DNA from: Streptococcus suis
Lineage (GTDB): Bacteria > Bacillota > Bacilli > Lactobacillales > Streptococcaceae
Length of the DNA: 44,981 nucleotides
Assembly (NCBI GenBank): GCA_029593465.1
Contig: JAKTNK010000005.1
Location: 1 to 44,981, forward strand
Direction of reading: 5' to 3'
Shown piece after piece: positions 14,588 to 24,146 of the stretch; the stretch's first letter is position 1, and every line of letters starts with the position of its first letter. A model generated the notes under the pieces. That model was not told the origin of the DNA and did no database searches. It worked only from the letters and a program-made list of their open reading frames with translations. The translations under genes and the position numbers were made by a program.

Positions 14588-17194
14588 ATGTTAGCAGAAT
14601 TAAAAGCCTTGTTTAAAAAGCCTATGCTTTGGATCACAATGATCGGAATCGCCTTGGTACCAGCCATTTACAATGTCATTTTTCTAGGTTCTATGTGGGA
14701 TCCTTATGGAAGGGTTGAGAACTTACCTGTGGCTGTCGTTAATCAAGATAAGACTGCTAGCTATCGTGGTAAAACAATGACCATTGGTCGTGACATCGTA
14801 GACAGCATGTCTAAAGACAAATCTTTAGATTATCATTTTGTTTCTAAAACTAAGGCAGAAAAAGGGCTAAAAGATGGTGACTATTATATGGTTATTACGC
14901 TTCCAGAGGATTTATCCAAACATGCTGCTAGCCTTTTGACTGAAAATCCTAAGAAGTTAACGATTCGTTATCAGACGTCAAAAGGGCGTAGTTTTGTAGC
15001 ATCCAAAATGGGACAATCCGTCGCTAAGCAATTGAAGACCAGTGTGTCAAAAAGTGTGACCACTTCTTATATGACTTCCCTTTTTAAACAATTAACCACC
15101 TTAAAATCTGGTTTAGGAGATGCTTCGACAGCAAGTGCCCAACTTGATAATGGTGCTAGTACTTTACAAACAGGTAGTCAAACCATCAGTGACAAACTCT
15201 TTCAATTAGCGGCTGGATCTCATCAACTCTCGACAGGTGTTAATAAGCTCTCAACTGGATTAAACACTTACACGAGCGGGGTCTCAAGTCTAAATAATGG
15301 CTTAGGAAATCTCTCAACAGGTCTAACAACTTATACAAATGGGGTTTCAAGCCTAAATAGTGGCTTGGGAAATCTCTCAACAGGTTTAACAAGCTATACA
15401 AGTGGTGTCAACCAAATAGCAACAGGCACCAAGCAGCTTAATGATCAATCAGCTCAATTAGTAGCTGCGACCAACCAACTATCAGCAGGAGCAAAGTCAT
15501 CTCAGGCATTGGTTACAGGTACTGAAGCGATCAGTACAGGACTCTCTAACTTGTCAGCAAACACAGCTAATCTTGAAAAAGGCTTAGCTGATTTGTCAAC
15601 AGCTGTAGCTAAGTTAACAACTCACGGCACAAGCACTCAACCTACTGTTATTAGCGATATGTTAAAAGCGATTAGTAGCGATTTGACAGCTATGACAGCG
15701 GCTGCTCAAACTATTATTGATCAAAGTCAAACAGCAGCCACAGGCACAACTACTACAACCGATGCTTCAGCGACCCTAGCCGCTGTCCAAGCAACAGCAG
15801 CTTATCAAACACTTCAAGCTGACCAAAAAGCTGAAATAGTCGCTGCAATTCAAAATAATCCTGCTAGCACAACCACAACAGGGACTGCTAATGCTACAGT
15901 AGCGAATAATATCACTCAAGCACAAGCGATTTTGACCTCTGCTGCTAATCTTCAAACTAATATTGCAAATATCCAAGCAGAAATGACTAATGCCAACGCT
16001 CTAGCTAGCCAAACTAGCCAATTAAGCACGAACCTCAATAGCCTCTCACAAGGTATGGCAGCAGTCAATACAGCCTTAAACCAAAAATTAATCCCTGCTA
16101 GCAAACAAGTGGTGGCTGGCACCAATCAACTGAACACCTCTTTAAGCACAGGGGCAAGCCAATTAGCTAGCGGTGTTGTCAACTATACTAGTGCTGTTAG
16201 TCAGTTAGCGAACGGGGCCGATAAACTTAACGCTAATAACCAAGCTCTCTTGTCAGGTATGATGCAAGCCACCAATGGTGCAGCTCAATTAGTGGCTAAT
16301 AATCCTAACCTGTTGTCCGGTGTCAATCAATTAAATCATGGTGCAAGCAAATTGGTAGCTAACAACACTAGCCTCTTGTCAGGTACTAGTCAGTTAAGCA
16401 ATGCCACTGGTCAATTAGCGACCGGATCAACTCAATTAGCCAACGGCAGTGAGGCTTTAACCTCTGGTCTCTCACAATTAGCAGATGGCTCTAGCCAGCT
16501 AGCAGTGGCTATGGCTAAAGCCAAAGACAAACTATCAATTCTTTCAACAAGTCAATCGAATGCCAATGACTTGACAAGCCCTGTTAATCTCAAACATAGC
16601 GATAAAGATAAGGTCAAAAATAACGGTATTGGGATGGCACCTTATATGATGTCAGCTGCCTTGATGATAATGGCTCTCTCAACCAACACCTTATTCCGTC
16701 AATCTTTATCAGGTAAAGTCGCTAAAAACTTCAAGGAATGGAGCATTCAAAAACTCCCTGTCCATGGAACAATTGCCATTTTAGGAGCAACCATTCTCTA
16801 CGGAGCTGTTCACTTAATAGGTCTTCGTGCCAATTTTGAATGGCGCACTTATCTCTTTACCCTTTTGGCTAGTGTGACCTTCATGACCTTAATTACAGCC
16901 CTGGTGGCTTGGCACGATCGCTTTGGAGCCTTCATTGCTCTAGTACTTTTGGTCTTGCAATTAGGATCAAGTGCAGGAACCTATCCTATTCAATTATCTA
17001 ATCAATTCTTCCGTTATATACACCCTTATCTACCGATGTCTTATGCTGTTTCTGGTTTTCGTCAAACCATCTCTATGTCAGGTCACATTAGTAGTCAGGT
17101 AGGCATCCTCTTACTCTACTTAGCAGGCGGAGTACTCTTTACCGCTATTGTAGTCACTCCTAAACTAAAACGTTTGAAACAAAACGATTGCTAA
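14588..17194 (+). CDS. Large YhgE/Pip-family membrane protein with repeat-rich extracellular domain
   Basis: The 868-residue protein has AAAAGGAG upstream. One N-terminal span (about 13-33, LWITMIGIALVPAIYNVIFL) is followed by an extracellular region to about 685 and then five or six C-terminal spans. This is the YhgE/Pip layout (phage infection protein; relatives also linked to type VII secretion). The extracellular part holds many QLxxGxxxLxxG units expected to form long helical rods. Three 21-residue repeats start at 15254, and about 22-residue LLSG...NGAxQLVANN repeats lie at about 16240-16400. No ATPase is adjacent. Expression is probably set by the divergent TetR protein. The substrate or receptor function is unknown. 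Confidence 0.85.
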   Translation: MLAELKALFKKPMLWITMIGIALVPAIYNVIFLGSMWDPYGRVENLPVAVVNQDKTASYRGKTMTIGRDIVDSMSKDKSLDYHFVSKTKAEKGLKDGDYYMVITLPEDLSKHAASLLTENPKKLTIRYQTSKGRSFVASKMGQSVAKQLKTSVSKSVTTSYMTSLFKQLTTLKSGLGDASTASAQLDNGASTLQTGSQTISDKLFQLAAGSHQLSTGVNKLSTGLNTYTSGVSSLNNGLGNLSTGLTTYTNGVSSLNSGLGNLSTGLTSYTSGVNQIATGTKQLNDQSAQLVAATNQLSAGAKSSQALVTGTEAISTGLSNLSANTANLEKGLADLSTAVAKLTTHGTSTQPTVISDMLKAISSDLTAMTAAAQTIIDQSQTAATGTTTTTDASATLAAVQATAAYQTLQADQKAEIVAAIQNNPASTTTTGTANATVANNITQAQAILTSAANLQTNIANIQAEMTNANALASQTSQLSTNLNSLSQGMAAVNTALNQKLIPASKQVVAGTNQLNTSLSTGASQLASGVVNYTSAVSQLANGADKLNANNQALLSGMMQATNGAAQLVANNPNLLSGVNQLNHGASKLVANNTSLLSGTSQLSNATGQLATGSTQLANGSEALTSGLSQLADGSSQLAVAMAKAKDKLSILSTSQSNANDLTSPVNLKHSDKDKVKNNGIGMAPYMMSAALMIMALSTNTLFRQSLSGKVAKNFKEWSIQKLPVHGTIAILGATILYGAVHLIGLRANFEWRTYLFTLLASVTFMTLITALVAWHDRFGAFIALVLLVLQLGSSAGTYPIQLSNQFFRYIHPYLPMSYAVSGFRQTISMSGHISSQVGILLLYLAGGVLFTAIVVTPKLKRLKQNDC
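15254..15421 (+). repeat. 63-bp tandem repeat in the YhgE-type gene
   Basis: Units start at 15254, 15317 and 15380 (the last one partial), each encoding TGL-x-x-YT-x-GVSSLN-x-GLGNLS. The units are in frame and differ by few bases, so copy number could change without a frameshift. Confidence 0.8.
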
Positions 17195-17199
17195 GTCAG

Positions 17200-17237
17200 T
17201 AAAAGAGAGAGTCCCTCAACGGTGACTCTCTCTTTTA
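17200..17237 (+). terminator. Terminator after the large YhgE-type gene
   Basis: TAAAAGAGAGAGTC (17200-17213) pairs with GACTCTCTCTTTTA (17224-17237). Confidence 0.88.
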
Positions 17238-17538
17238 GCTTCTAGTTAATATCTTGTTTCATTTGATAGGGTGATTAACTTCTCTCTAGCTAAGAGGAGC
17301 ACTCAACACTTAACTAATCACAAAACAATCATCTCAAAGACTACAGTTGCCAACGCCATACTCAATCCACGCCAACAAACGGATTTCTGTCGATATTTTC
17401 TTAAAGTCACCTCATTCGCACGAATCCATAAATGCTTCTTTCTCTATGCGATAGTTTATATCCTTTTTCATTCTGAAGGTGTATAAACAACTAGTTCTCA
17501 GGTTTATCACTTCAAAAAATTAACTCGGAAACTACAAT
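17238..17538. other. Gene-free stretch
   Basis: About 300 bases between two terminators. A 71-codon plus-strand frame exists here but has no ribosome site and no recognisable protein features. I see no RNA gene or repeat. Confidence 0.5.
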
Positions 17539-17571
17539 AAAAAGCTTAGTTGCTATTCAACTAAGCTTTTT
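17539..17571 (-). terminator. Terminator after spx
   Basis: AAAAAGCTTAGTTG (17539-17552) pairs with CAACTAAGCTTTTT (17558-17571). On the minus strand it lies 12 bases past the spx stop. Confidence 0.88.
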
Positions 17572-17582
17572 CCTGTTATCTC

Positions 17583-17987
17583 CTATAAAGCTGCGCGTAA
17601 ACGAGCCAGTTGGTTTTCCACATTACGGATATTGCGTGGTAAAAAAGCACGAATATCGTCTTCTTTGTAACCAACTTGAAGGCGTTTATCGTCAATCAAG
17701 ATAGGGCTCTTCAAAATACGTGGATTTTCTTGAATCAAATCAATCACCTGACTAAGACTAAGTTCCTCAATATCACAGTTCAAAGCCTTGGCATAACGGT
17801 TTTTTGAAGAGACAATGCTTTCAATTCCGTTTTCTGTTTTAGCTAAAATCGCCAAGATTTCTTCCTTTGTAAGTGTTTCTTTTCCTAAATTCTGTTCTTT
17901 ATAAGGGAGCTTGTGCGCATTGAGCCAGGTTTTTGCTTTTTTACAGCTCGTGCAACTTGAGATGGTATAAATTTTAATCATGTACAT
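17583..17987 (-). CDS. spx: Spx-family transcriptional regulator
   Basis: The 134-residue protein has the ArsC/Spx thioredoxin-like fold. The redox switch C-T-S-C lies at about residues 11-14 (IYTISSCTSCKKAKTWL), and the family region ILKSPILIDDKRLQVGYKEDDIRAFLPR is intact. Family knowledge: Spx binds the RNA polymerase alpha subunit and redirects transcription under thiol stress, and ClpXP degrades it. Pyogenic streptococci carry two paralogues; this one lies beside recA, where SpxA1 is expected, but I cannot separate the two by sight. It is a single gene with its own terminator. Confidence 0.93.
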   Translation of the reverse strand: MYMIKIYTISSCTSCKKAKTWLNAHKLPYKEQNLGKETLTKEEILAILAKTENGIESIVSSKNRYAKALNCDIEELSLSQVIDLIQENPRILKSPILIDDKRLQVGYKEDDIRAFLPRNIRNVENQLARLRAAL

Positions 17988-18094
17988 TCTCTCTTTCTAT
18001 CCCATGATGGTATCATTATAGCATGAACCTTCTGGCAAAGATATAGGTCTTACGACCTATTTTTGATTTGTCAAGAATTTACTGTAAAAATCTG

Positions 18095-18122
18095 AAAAAG
18101 AACCAAAAATAACTTTGGTTCT
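18095..18122 (-). terminator. Terminator after recA
   Basis: On the minus strand AGAACCAAA and TTTGGTTCT (plus positions 18114-18122 and 18099-18107) form a stem followed by TTTTTC. Confidence 0.85.
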
Positions 18123-18183
18123 TCTTCATTGATTCTAAAAACGGCTGTCATCATCGGCTAAGTTGAAGTCTTACTTTAGAGAA

Positions 18184-19326
18184 CTACTCTTCAATCTCAA
18201 TACTACTATCCAAATCTAAAACCAGTTCATCTGATTCGGCTACGGCCTCTTCCGGTGCAACTGCTGCTTCCGTCTCTGGTGCATCAATCAAGCCAAAATG
18301 TGCTCGTACCTTTTGGTCAATTTCATCAAAAATAGCTGGGTTTTCCGCCAAGAATTTCTTCGCATTTTCCGAACCTTGACCAATCTTCTCACCATTATAA
18401 GAGAACCAGGCCCCCGCTTTTTGAACAATATCAAGGTCACTCGCAATTTTAACCAGCTCTCCTGTACGCGAAACGCCTTCGCCGTACATGATATCCACAA
18501 AAGCTTCCTTAAATGGTGGCGCAACCTTGTTTTTAACCACCTTGATTTTTGTCTCTTTACCGATATTTTGATCTTTCTTATCACCGGTTCCCTTAATTTG
18601 AGTGTTACCACGAACTTCCAAACGAACGGAAGAATAAAATTTTAGGGCACGGCCACCAGGCGTGGTCTCTGGGTTCCCAAACATAACCCCAACTTTTTCA
18701 CGCAACTGGTTAATGAAAATGGCTATCGTCTTGGTTTTATTGATTGAGGCTGATAGCTTGCGCATCGCTTGGCTCATCATCCGCGCCTGCAAACCGACGT
18801 GGCTATCACCAATCTCACCATCAATTTCAGCACGTGGCACAAGGGCTGCAACAGAGTCAACAACAACCAAGTCAACCGCTCCTGAATCGATGAGTTTTCC
18901 TGCGATTTCCAAGCCTTGTTCACCTGAATCAGGTTGCGACAAAAGCAACTCATCAATATTAACACCTAGCGCTTGGGCGTAAGCTGGATCCAAAGCATGC
19001 TCAGCATCGATAAAAGCGGCAATACCTCCTTCTTTCTGAGCCTGAGCGACAGCATGAAGGGCAACGGTCGTTTTACCAGAACTTTCTGGCCCATAAATCT
19101 CAATGATACGACCTTTAGGATAGCCACCCGCTCCTAAGGCAATGTCTAGCGCCAAGGAACCAGAACTCATGACTTGGACCTTTTGCTCAGCACGCTCACC
19201 AAGCTTCATGATGGCACCCTTACCGAAATCTTTTTCAATGGTTTTTAGGGCATCATCAAGTGCTTTTTGACGCTCATCACCAAATTTTTTTGAAATCTCA
19301 TTTAATTTTTTTTGTTTTTTAGCCAA
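18184..19326 (-). CDS. recA: Recombinase RecA
   Basis: The 380-residue protein has Walker [10 protein letters not shown] (about 79-87), the loop regions [35 protein letters not shown] and [27 protein letters not shown], and an acidic C-terminal tail. It forms filaments on single-stranded DNA for strand exchange, repair and transformation. It follows cinA after a 155-base gap, the usual streptococcal competence arrangement. The cinA promoter carries a SigX-type box (20750-20757), so recA can be co-induced with it. The gap probably also holds a recA-specific promoter, but no LexA-type site was noticed. Confidence 0.99.
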   Translation of the reverse strand: MAKKQKKLNEISKKFGDERQKALDDALKTIEKDFGKGAIMKLGERAEQKVQVMSSGSLALDIALGAGGYPKGRIIEIYGPESSGKTTVALHAVAQAQKEGGIAAFIDAEHALDPAYAQALGVNIDELLLSQPDSGEQGLEIAGKLIDSGAVDLVVVDSVAALVPRAEIDGEIGDSHVGLQARMMSQAMRKLSASINKTKTIAIFINQLREKVGVMFGNPETTPGGRALKFYSSVRLEVRGNTQIKGTGDKKDQNIGKETKIKVVKNKVAPPFKEAFVDIMYGEGVSRTGELVKIASDLDIVQKAGAWFSYNGEKIGQGSENAKKFLAENPAIFDEIDQKVRAHFGLIDAPETEAAVAPEEAVAESDELVLDLDSSIEIEE

Positions 19327-19481
19327 AATCGTCTCCTATAGTCTTGCATCAGACCAACTGCTTCTAATAGATACAATCAGTCCTAAAATCGTGTCACCTA
19401 GTATTTCCACAGCTTATCCACAGAAACACCTAAAGTATCTCAACCCTTTCATTATACCAAATTAAGCGGATATAATCATGC

Positions 19482-20732
19482 TCATAAAGCTTGTCGAATC
19501 ATATTTAAAGCATGAAGAACGGCAATGTAGCGAATATCTGATCGACTCCGCCCACCAATAGCTACCTGTTTAGCCTGAACCCCATCAGACGTGGCTAAGC
19601 CAATAAAGACGGTACCCACAGGGTGATTTTCCAACTCATCTGGGCCAGCCACACCTGTCAAGGAAACAGCAATATCTGCTCCCACCTTTTCCCGCGCAGC
19701 CTGAGCCATTGCTTTAGCGGTGAACTCACTCACAACCCCGTGGGAGGTTAAATCTGTCTCTGAAATTCCCAACATGGCTGCCTTTTGCCCTAAACTATAG
19801 GTCACAAAACCGCCAGCAAAAATCTCAGATGCCCCTTGAAAATCAGCAATCATCGACTGAAAAAGACCTGCTGTTAAACTTTCTGCCGCCGTAATGGACT
19901 TACCAGAAGCCTTCAACAAATCAACCGTAACCTTAGCTAAGGAATTATCCTCACCATAGCCATACAAATGCTCTTTCAAAGGGACATTATCCAAACCCTG
20001 TGTCGCTAAGATTTGCGCCTCTAGGGCGTCTAGCTTAGTATCAGCCCTTATCTGGTCTTTAGCTTTGGTGGATAATCTTAAGGTAACCTCACCAGTTTTA
20101 GCATAGGGGGCAACTGTCGGATCGGTTTGTTCCTGAATAATATCTGCTAGTACCGTTGCCAACTGGCTTTCGCCAATGCCAAAAAAACGAAGGACGCGTG
20201 AGTAAAGCTGCTCACCGCTAGTGGATAAAAGGGGCATTAAACCCTCTTGTACCATTGGCTTCAACTCACTAGGTGGACCAGGTAAAACGACATACGTCAC
20301 CCCATCAACCATCACCAAACCGCCTACAGCCAGACCTGTTACATTTTGAATTGGGGTTGACCCAGCTACGATTTGAGCCTGACGTTCATTATTTGGTGTG
20401 CGACTGTACTTGGGTCTGGTGGCAAAAAAACGGTCCAATTTCTGACGAGCTTGGTCATCAAAAACCAAGTCTCGTCCTAAATAGTGAGCTAACGTTTGCT
20501 TGGTCAAATCGTCTTCAGTAGGACCTAAGCCACCACATAAGATAACGAAATCACTGCGCTGGCTTGCCAAATCAATAACCGATAACAAGCGCTCTTCATT
20601 ATCACCAACAGCTGTTTGATAGTAAACATCAATGCCGATTTCTGCCATTTTTTCAGACAAGTATTGGGCATTTGTGTTCACAATCTGCCCGGTTAAAATC
20701 TCTGTTCCGACTGCAATTAGTTCTGCTTTCAT
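19482..20732 (-). CDS. cinA: Competence-damage protein CinA
   Basis: The 416-residue protein has an N-terminal MoeA/MogA-like domain of about 170 residues ([20 protein letters not shown]), a middle domain, and a C-terminal PncC/CinA deamidase domain from about 255 ([20 protein letters not shown], then [11 protein letters not shown]). Family knowledge: CinA recycles NMN and ADP-ribose by-products. In pneumococcus it is made with RecA during competence and helps bring RecA to the membrane. A SigX box 18 bases before the start supports competence control here. Confidence 0.96.
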   Translation of the reverse strand: MKAELIAVGTEILTGQIVNTNAQYLSEKMAEIGIDVYYQTAVGDNEERLLSVIDLASQRSDFVILCGGLGPTEDDLTKQTLAHYLGRDLVFDDQARQKLDRFFATRPKYSRTPNNERQAQIVAGSTPIQNVTGLAVGGLVMVDGVTYVVLPGPPSELKPMVQEGLMPLLSTSGEQLYSRVLRFFGIGESQLATVLADIIQEQTDPTVAPYAKTGEVTLRLSTKAKDQIRADTKLDALEAQILATQGLDNVPLKEHLYGYGEDNSLAKVTVDLLKASGKSITAAESLTAGLFQSMIADFQGASEIFAGGFVTYSLGQKAAMLGISETDLTSHGVVSEFTAKAMAQAAREKVGADIAVSLTGVAGPDELENHPVGTVFIGLATSDGVQAKQVAIGGRSRSDIRYIAVLHALNMIRQAL

Positions 20733-20749
20733 TTACCCACCTACTTTAC

Positions 20750-20757
20750 TATTCGAA
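20750..20757 (-). promoter_or_regulatory. SigX/ComX box (CIN box) of cinA
   Basis: The minus strand reads TTCGAATA, matching the streptococcal SigX -10 consensus (TACGAATA) at 7 of 8 bases. It is followed after 17 bases by the cinA start codon. The position and the target gene match known late-competence promoters. Confidence 0.8.
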
Positions 20758-20784
20758 AAGGTGCTGAGCTTGTAGCACCTTTTT
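20756..20784 (-). terminator. Terminator after tag
   Basis: On the minus strand AAAAGGTGCT and AGCACCTTTT pair. The stem ends the tag transcript and abuts the SigX box of cinA, so cinA is probably insulated from the upstream operon. Confidence 0.85.
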
Positions 20785-20819
20785 AACACTTTCTTTTATA
20801 TAACCAAATTGAAGATAGA

Positions 20820-21371
20820 TTATTTAAAGTCGCAAGCATTCTCATGATCATTGACCAGGCCAGCTGCTTGTAAGAAGGATTGAACGGTAACAGGTCCAAC
20901 AAACTTAAACCCGGCTTTTTTCAAGGCTTTTGACACTTCTTCTGATAAAGGTGTTTTAGCAACCAGTTGTCGGTAATCTGGCACATCATGAACCTTGGTT
21001 TGCTCATCCACAAAAGACCAAAGATACTGGTCAAAAGAGCCATGCTGGGTCTGAAGCTGACGAAAAGCTTGCGCATTTGCCCTTGTCGCATAAAGCTTCA
21101 ATCGATGCCGGATAATAGCCGGATTGTCTAATAGCTTATCGAGCTCAGCATCAGTCATTTGAGCAACTTTCTCAATCTCATAATCATAAAAGGCATCTCT
21201 AAATGCCTGACGTTTCGTCAATACCGTTTCCCAAGAGAGGCCTGCTTGATAGGTTTCCATACAAAGCAACTCAAATAAGGCTTGGTCATCATGAAGAGGC
21301 TTCCCCCACTCCTCGTCATGATAGGCAAGGTATAAGGGATTCTCCTCCTTAACCCAAGAACAACGTTTCAT
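20820..21371 (-). CDS. tag: DNA-3-methyladenine glycosylase I
   Basis: The 183-residue protein begins MKRCSWVKEENPLYLAYHDE and continues FELLCMETYQAGLSWETVLTKR, with FVGPVTVQSFLQA near the end. This is the Tag family that binds zinc through conserved Cys/His and excises 3-methyladenine from alkylated DNA. A His in the expected zinc position (NDHENAC) is present close to the C-terminus. It follows ruvA by 65 bases in the mutL-ruvA-tag run and ends in a terminator. Confidence 0.95.
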   Translation of the reverse strand: MKRCSWVKEENPLYLAYHDEEWGKPLHDDQALFELLCMETYQAGLSWETVLTKRQAFRDAFYDYEIEKVAQMTDAELDKLLDNPAIIRHRLKLYATRANAQAFRQLQTQHGSFDQYLWSFVDEQTKVHDVPDYRQLVAKTPLSEEVSKALKKAGFKFVGPVTVQSFLQAAGLVNDHENACDFK

Positions 21372-21436
21372 ATGAAACCTCCCTGTGTTTTAAATGTTCG
21401 TAATCGTTGAACGACAATTTATCGAGTCACCTTCTT

Positions 21437-22033
21437 TTATGACTTCATCAGCATTTTAAGGGCTGATTTAATGTATTGTTCCGTGGTTTCAGTCGTCCCT
21501 TGGAAAAAGGCCTTGATTTTCTTAAGTTCGCTGGCCTTATAACCCAATGCCACTAAAGCCTCCATAGCTTCGTCAAGAGGTTCATTTGCCAGAGGACTGG
21601 AACCTTTTGGAGATGGACCACTTTCTGAAGGGGCATCCACAAATTTACCAGCTAAATCTAAAATCATTTGCTGGGCGGTTTTCTTGCCAATTTTAGGGAA
21701 CTTCATCAGATACTTAATATCACTACTATCAATCGCTGTAAACAAGCCCTCGTTATCGTCAACAGCAATAATTGCTAGGGCCGTCATAGGACCAATTCCC
21801 GAAACTGAGATTAGTTTTAAAAAGACCTCTTTTTCATCAGCGCTATGAAAACCAAAGAGCAGCTGTGCATCTTCTCTGACAACGTGGTGTAAGTAAATCT
21901 GAACATCTTGATTGACACTGTTTGAAAATGAATAGGGATTCGCTACATAAATCATGTAGCCAAGCCCCCCTGCCTCAACTACAATAAACGTTGCCGTAAT
22001 TTTGGTTAACCTGCCTTTGATATAATCGTACAT
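21437..22033 (-). CDS. ruvA: Holliday junction helicase subunit RuvA
   Basis: The start is the ATG at 22033 ([11 protein letters not shown]) with GAGGAGG upstream; a longer frame to 22069 lacks this support. The 198-residue protein has an N-terminal OB fold, tandem helix-hairpin-helix segments ([17 protein letters not shown] and [20 protein letters not shown]) and a C-terminal RuvB-binding domain ([18 protein letters not shown]). RuvA tetramers bind four-way junctions and load RuvB for branch migration. It lies 57 bases after mutL. In S. pyogenes the efflux gene lmrP sits between these two; here it is absent. Confidence 0.96.
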   Translation of the reverse strand: MYDYIKGRLTKITATFIVVEAGGLGYMIYVANPYSFSNSVNQDVQIYLHHVVREDAQLLFGFHSADEKEVFLKLISVSGIGPMTALAIIAVDDNEGLFTAIDSSDIKYLMKFPKIGKKTAQQMILDLAGKFVDAPSESGPSPKGSSPLANEPLDEAMEALVALGYKASELKKIKAFFQGTTETTEQYIKSALKMLMKS

Positions 22034-22090
22034 GAATCCTCCTCGTCTTTTCTTATAACTGATTGACATTCTGTTGACAACATTGTCAAT

Positions 22091-24055
22091 CTAATATTTG
22101 CCCAAATCTCTTAAGCTGGTATGGTTTTCTTGAATGCGCCTGAACATCCTCTCCATATCAGATGACGAAAAGGTGATTAAAACAGGACGTCCATGTGGGC
22201 AATTATAAGGATTTTGACATTGTGACAACTGATGAAGCAAATGACGTGCTGAATAATCGTCTAGCACATGGTTAGCCTTTATCGAGCGTTTACAACTCAT
22301 CATAATCGCCAATTCTGCTCGATATTTCTTAATAGAGACATCATTGGTTAACAAGAGCATGTCACACATCTCATAAACGCCAGACTCAATCTCTTCCTCT
22401 GTCATCCAAATCGGATGTTCTCGCAAAATGAAGGTATTATCGCCATAATCTTCTAGGTAAATACCCACTTGATTGAGGAGCGGCATCTTCTCTTGTAAAT
22501 TCAAAAAGTCTGCTCCTGAAAACGCAAACAAGTAAGGAACCAACAGTTGCTGTAAAGAACTGTCAATCTCACCGATGGCCTCTCGGTAGTATTCGTATTT
22601 GACACGCTCTTGCGCCGCATGCTGGTCAATAATGTAGAGCCCGCCCTTACCTTGGGCAAAGAGATAGGTCCCGTGCATCTGCCCAAAATAGTCTAATTCA
22701 GGAAACGTTGACGTTTCCTCATTTTCCAAGCGTTCAAGCATACGATTGATTTTCGGCTTGTTTTGAAAATCAAGTCCACCATGACCATCGCTCTCAAAAA
22801 GACTTTGGTCACGATTCGCAAACTTAATATTAGGAGTGTCATTGACAAGATCGTCACTGTTATTGACAGTGTTGTCAATAATGTTGACAACGTCTGTACT
22901 ATCTAACTGTGGAGATTCTTCCAAGACAGATTCGTTTGAGTCCATCTTGTCATCACCCATCTCATAGTAAGCACTTGATTGTTTTAAGGGGAGGGTCGTC
23001 TGAAGGGGCTTCTCTTTTTTATGTGTTGCTGTCTTAGCCAAATTTTCCAAAGCATCTGGAATGAGTTCCTGCTCACGCAGCGCCTCCTTGATGGCACTTG
23101 TTATGAGCTTCATCAGTTCACCTTCTTTTGAAATACGAACTTCTTGCTTGGTCGGATGGACATTAACATCAGCCAGATATGGGTCTATCCGAATATCTAG
23201 AACAGCAACGGGAAAACGTCCGACCATCAACTTGGAGCCATACCCATCCAAAATCGCACGGTTAAGCAAGAAATTTTTGATGTAACGGCCATTAATGAGT
23301 AAGGTAATGTAGTTACGGTTGGCACGCGTTAACTCTGGCAGGCTGACGTAGCCTGCGACCTCAAAGTCCAAATCAGCTGTCGAAATCTCGACCATCTTCT
23401 TAGCCATATTAAGGCCATAGATACCTGCGATGGCTTGCCGTAAATCACCAGTTCCTGCTGTTTTCGTGATTTCCCTACCATCGCTTAAGAGGGTAAAAGC
23501 AACATCTGGATGGGCCAAACTGAGACGATTGATAACATCTACAATGTGGGCCAACTCCGACTGTAAACTTTTGAGGTATTTAAGGCGGGCAGGGGTATTG
23601 TAGAACAAGTCTTCTACTGTTATTTGGGTGCCTCTAGGGCGCGAAATCGTCTCAATGCTTTCGATGTTGCCACCTTTCGCAACCAAGACTGTACCACTCG
23701 GTTCATCAGAACTGGCCGTTTCTATTGTGAGGTAACTAATAGAGGCTATCGACGGTAGGGCTTCCCCTCGAAACCCCAGCGTTCTGATACGAAAGAGATC
23801 TGCTTGCGTTTTGATTTTACTCGTTGCATGACGGCGTAAACTGAGTTGCACATCATCACGACTCATTCCGATTCCATTATCGGTAATTACTATTTTTTTG
23901 AGACCAGACTCTTCGATACTAATTGTAATTTGACTGGCTTGTGCATCTAGGGCATTTTCTACTAATTCTTTTACCACGCTGGCTGGTCTTTCAATCACTT
24001 CACCAGCTGCAATTTGATTGGCAAGAATTTCTGGTAATTCAATTATCAAACTCAT
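22091..24055 (-). CDS. mutL: DNA mismatch repair protein MutL
   Basis: The 654-residue protein has the GHKL ATPase motifs: [12 protein letters not shown] (about 29-40), DNGIGM (about 59-64) and [14 protein letters not shown] (about 90-103). The C-terminal endonuclease motif reads [12 protein letters not shown], with the later metal-site CPHGRPVLI near the end, so this is the nicking type of MutL found where MutH is absent. The linker (about residues 360-440) is rich in Asp/Asn/Ser, and its DNA holds several TTGACA/TGTCAA words. The gene follows mutS after 91 bases with no island inserted between them. Confidence 0.98.
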   Translation of the reverse strand: MSLIIELPEILANQIAAGEVIERPASVVKELVENALDAQASQITISIEESGLKKIVITDNGIGMSRDDVQLSLRRHATSKIKTQADLFRIRTLGFRGEALPSIASISYLTIETASSDEPSGTVLVAKGGNIESIETISRPRGTQITVEDLFYNTPARLKYLKSLQSELAHIVDVINRLSLAHPDVAFTLLSDGREITKTAGTGDLRQAIAGIYGLNMAKKMVEISTADLDFEVAGYVSLPELTRANRNYITLLINGRYIKNFLLNRAILDGYGSKLMVGRFPVAVLDIRIDPYLADVNVHPTKQEVRISKEGELMKLITSAIKEALREQELIPDALENLAKTATHKKEKPLQTTLPLKQSSAYYEMGDDKMDSNESVLEESPQLDSTDVVNIIDNTVNNSDDLVNDTPNIKFANRDQSLFESDGHGGLDFQNKPKINRMLERLENEETSTFPELDYFGQMHGTYLFAQGKGGLYIIDQHAAQERVKYEYYREAIGEIDSSLQQLLVPYLFAFSGADFLNLQEKMPLLNQVGIYLEDYGDNTFILREHPIWMTEEEIESGVYEMCDMLLLTNDVSIKKYRAELAIMMSCKRSIKANHVLDDYSARHLLHQLSQCQNPYNCPHGRPVLITFSSSDMERMFRRIQENHTSLRDLGKY

Positions 24056-24146
24056 ACTTACCTCGCTTTACATTGCTTTCTATTATAACACAAAAAGGAC
24101 TTGTAACGAGTCTTGAAAAAGCCTATGACGCATAGCATAGACTTTG

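Noticed and set aside
17271-17486. 71-codon plus-strand frame between two terminators
   Set aside because: No ribosome site, no promoter, and composition unlike protein; probably chance.
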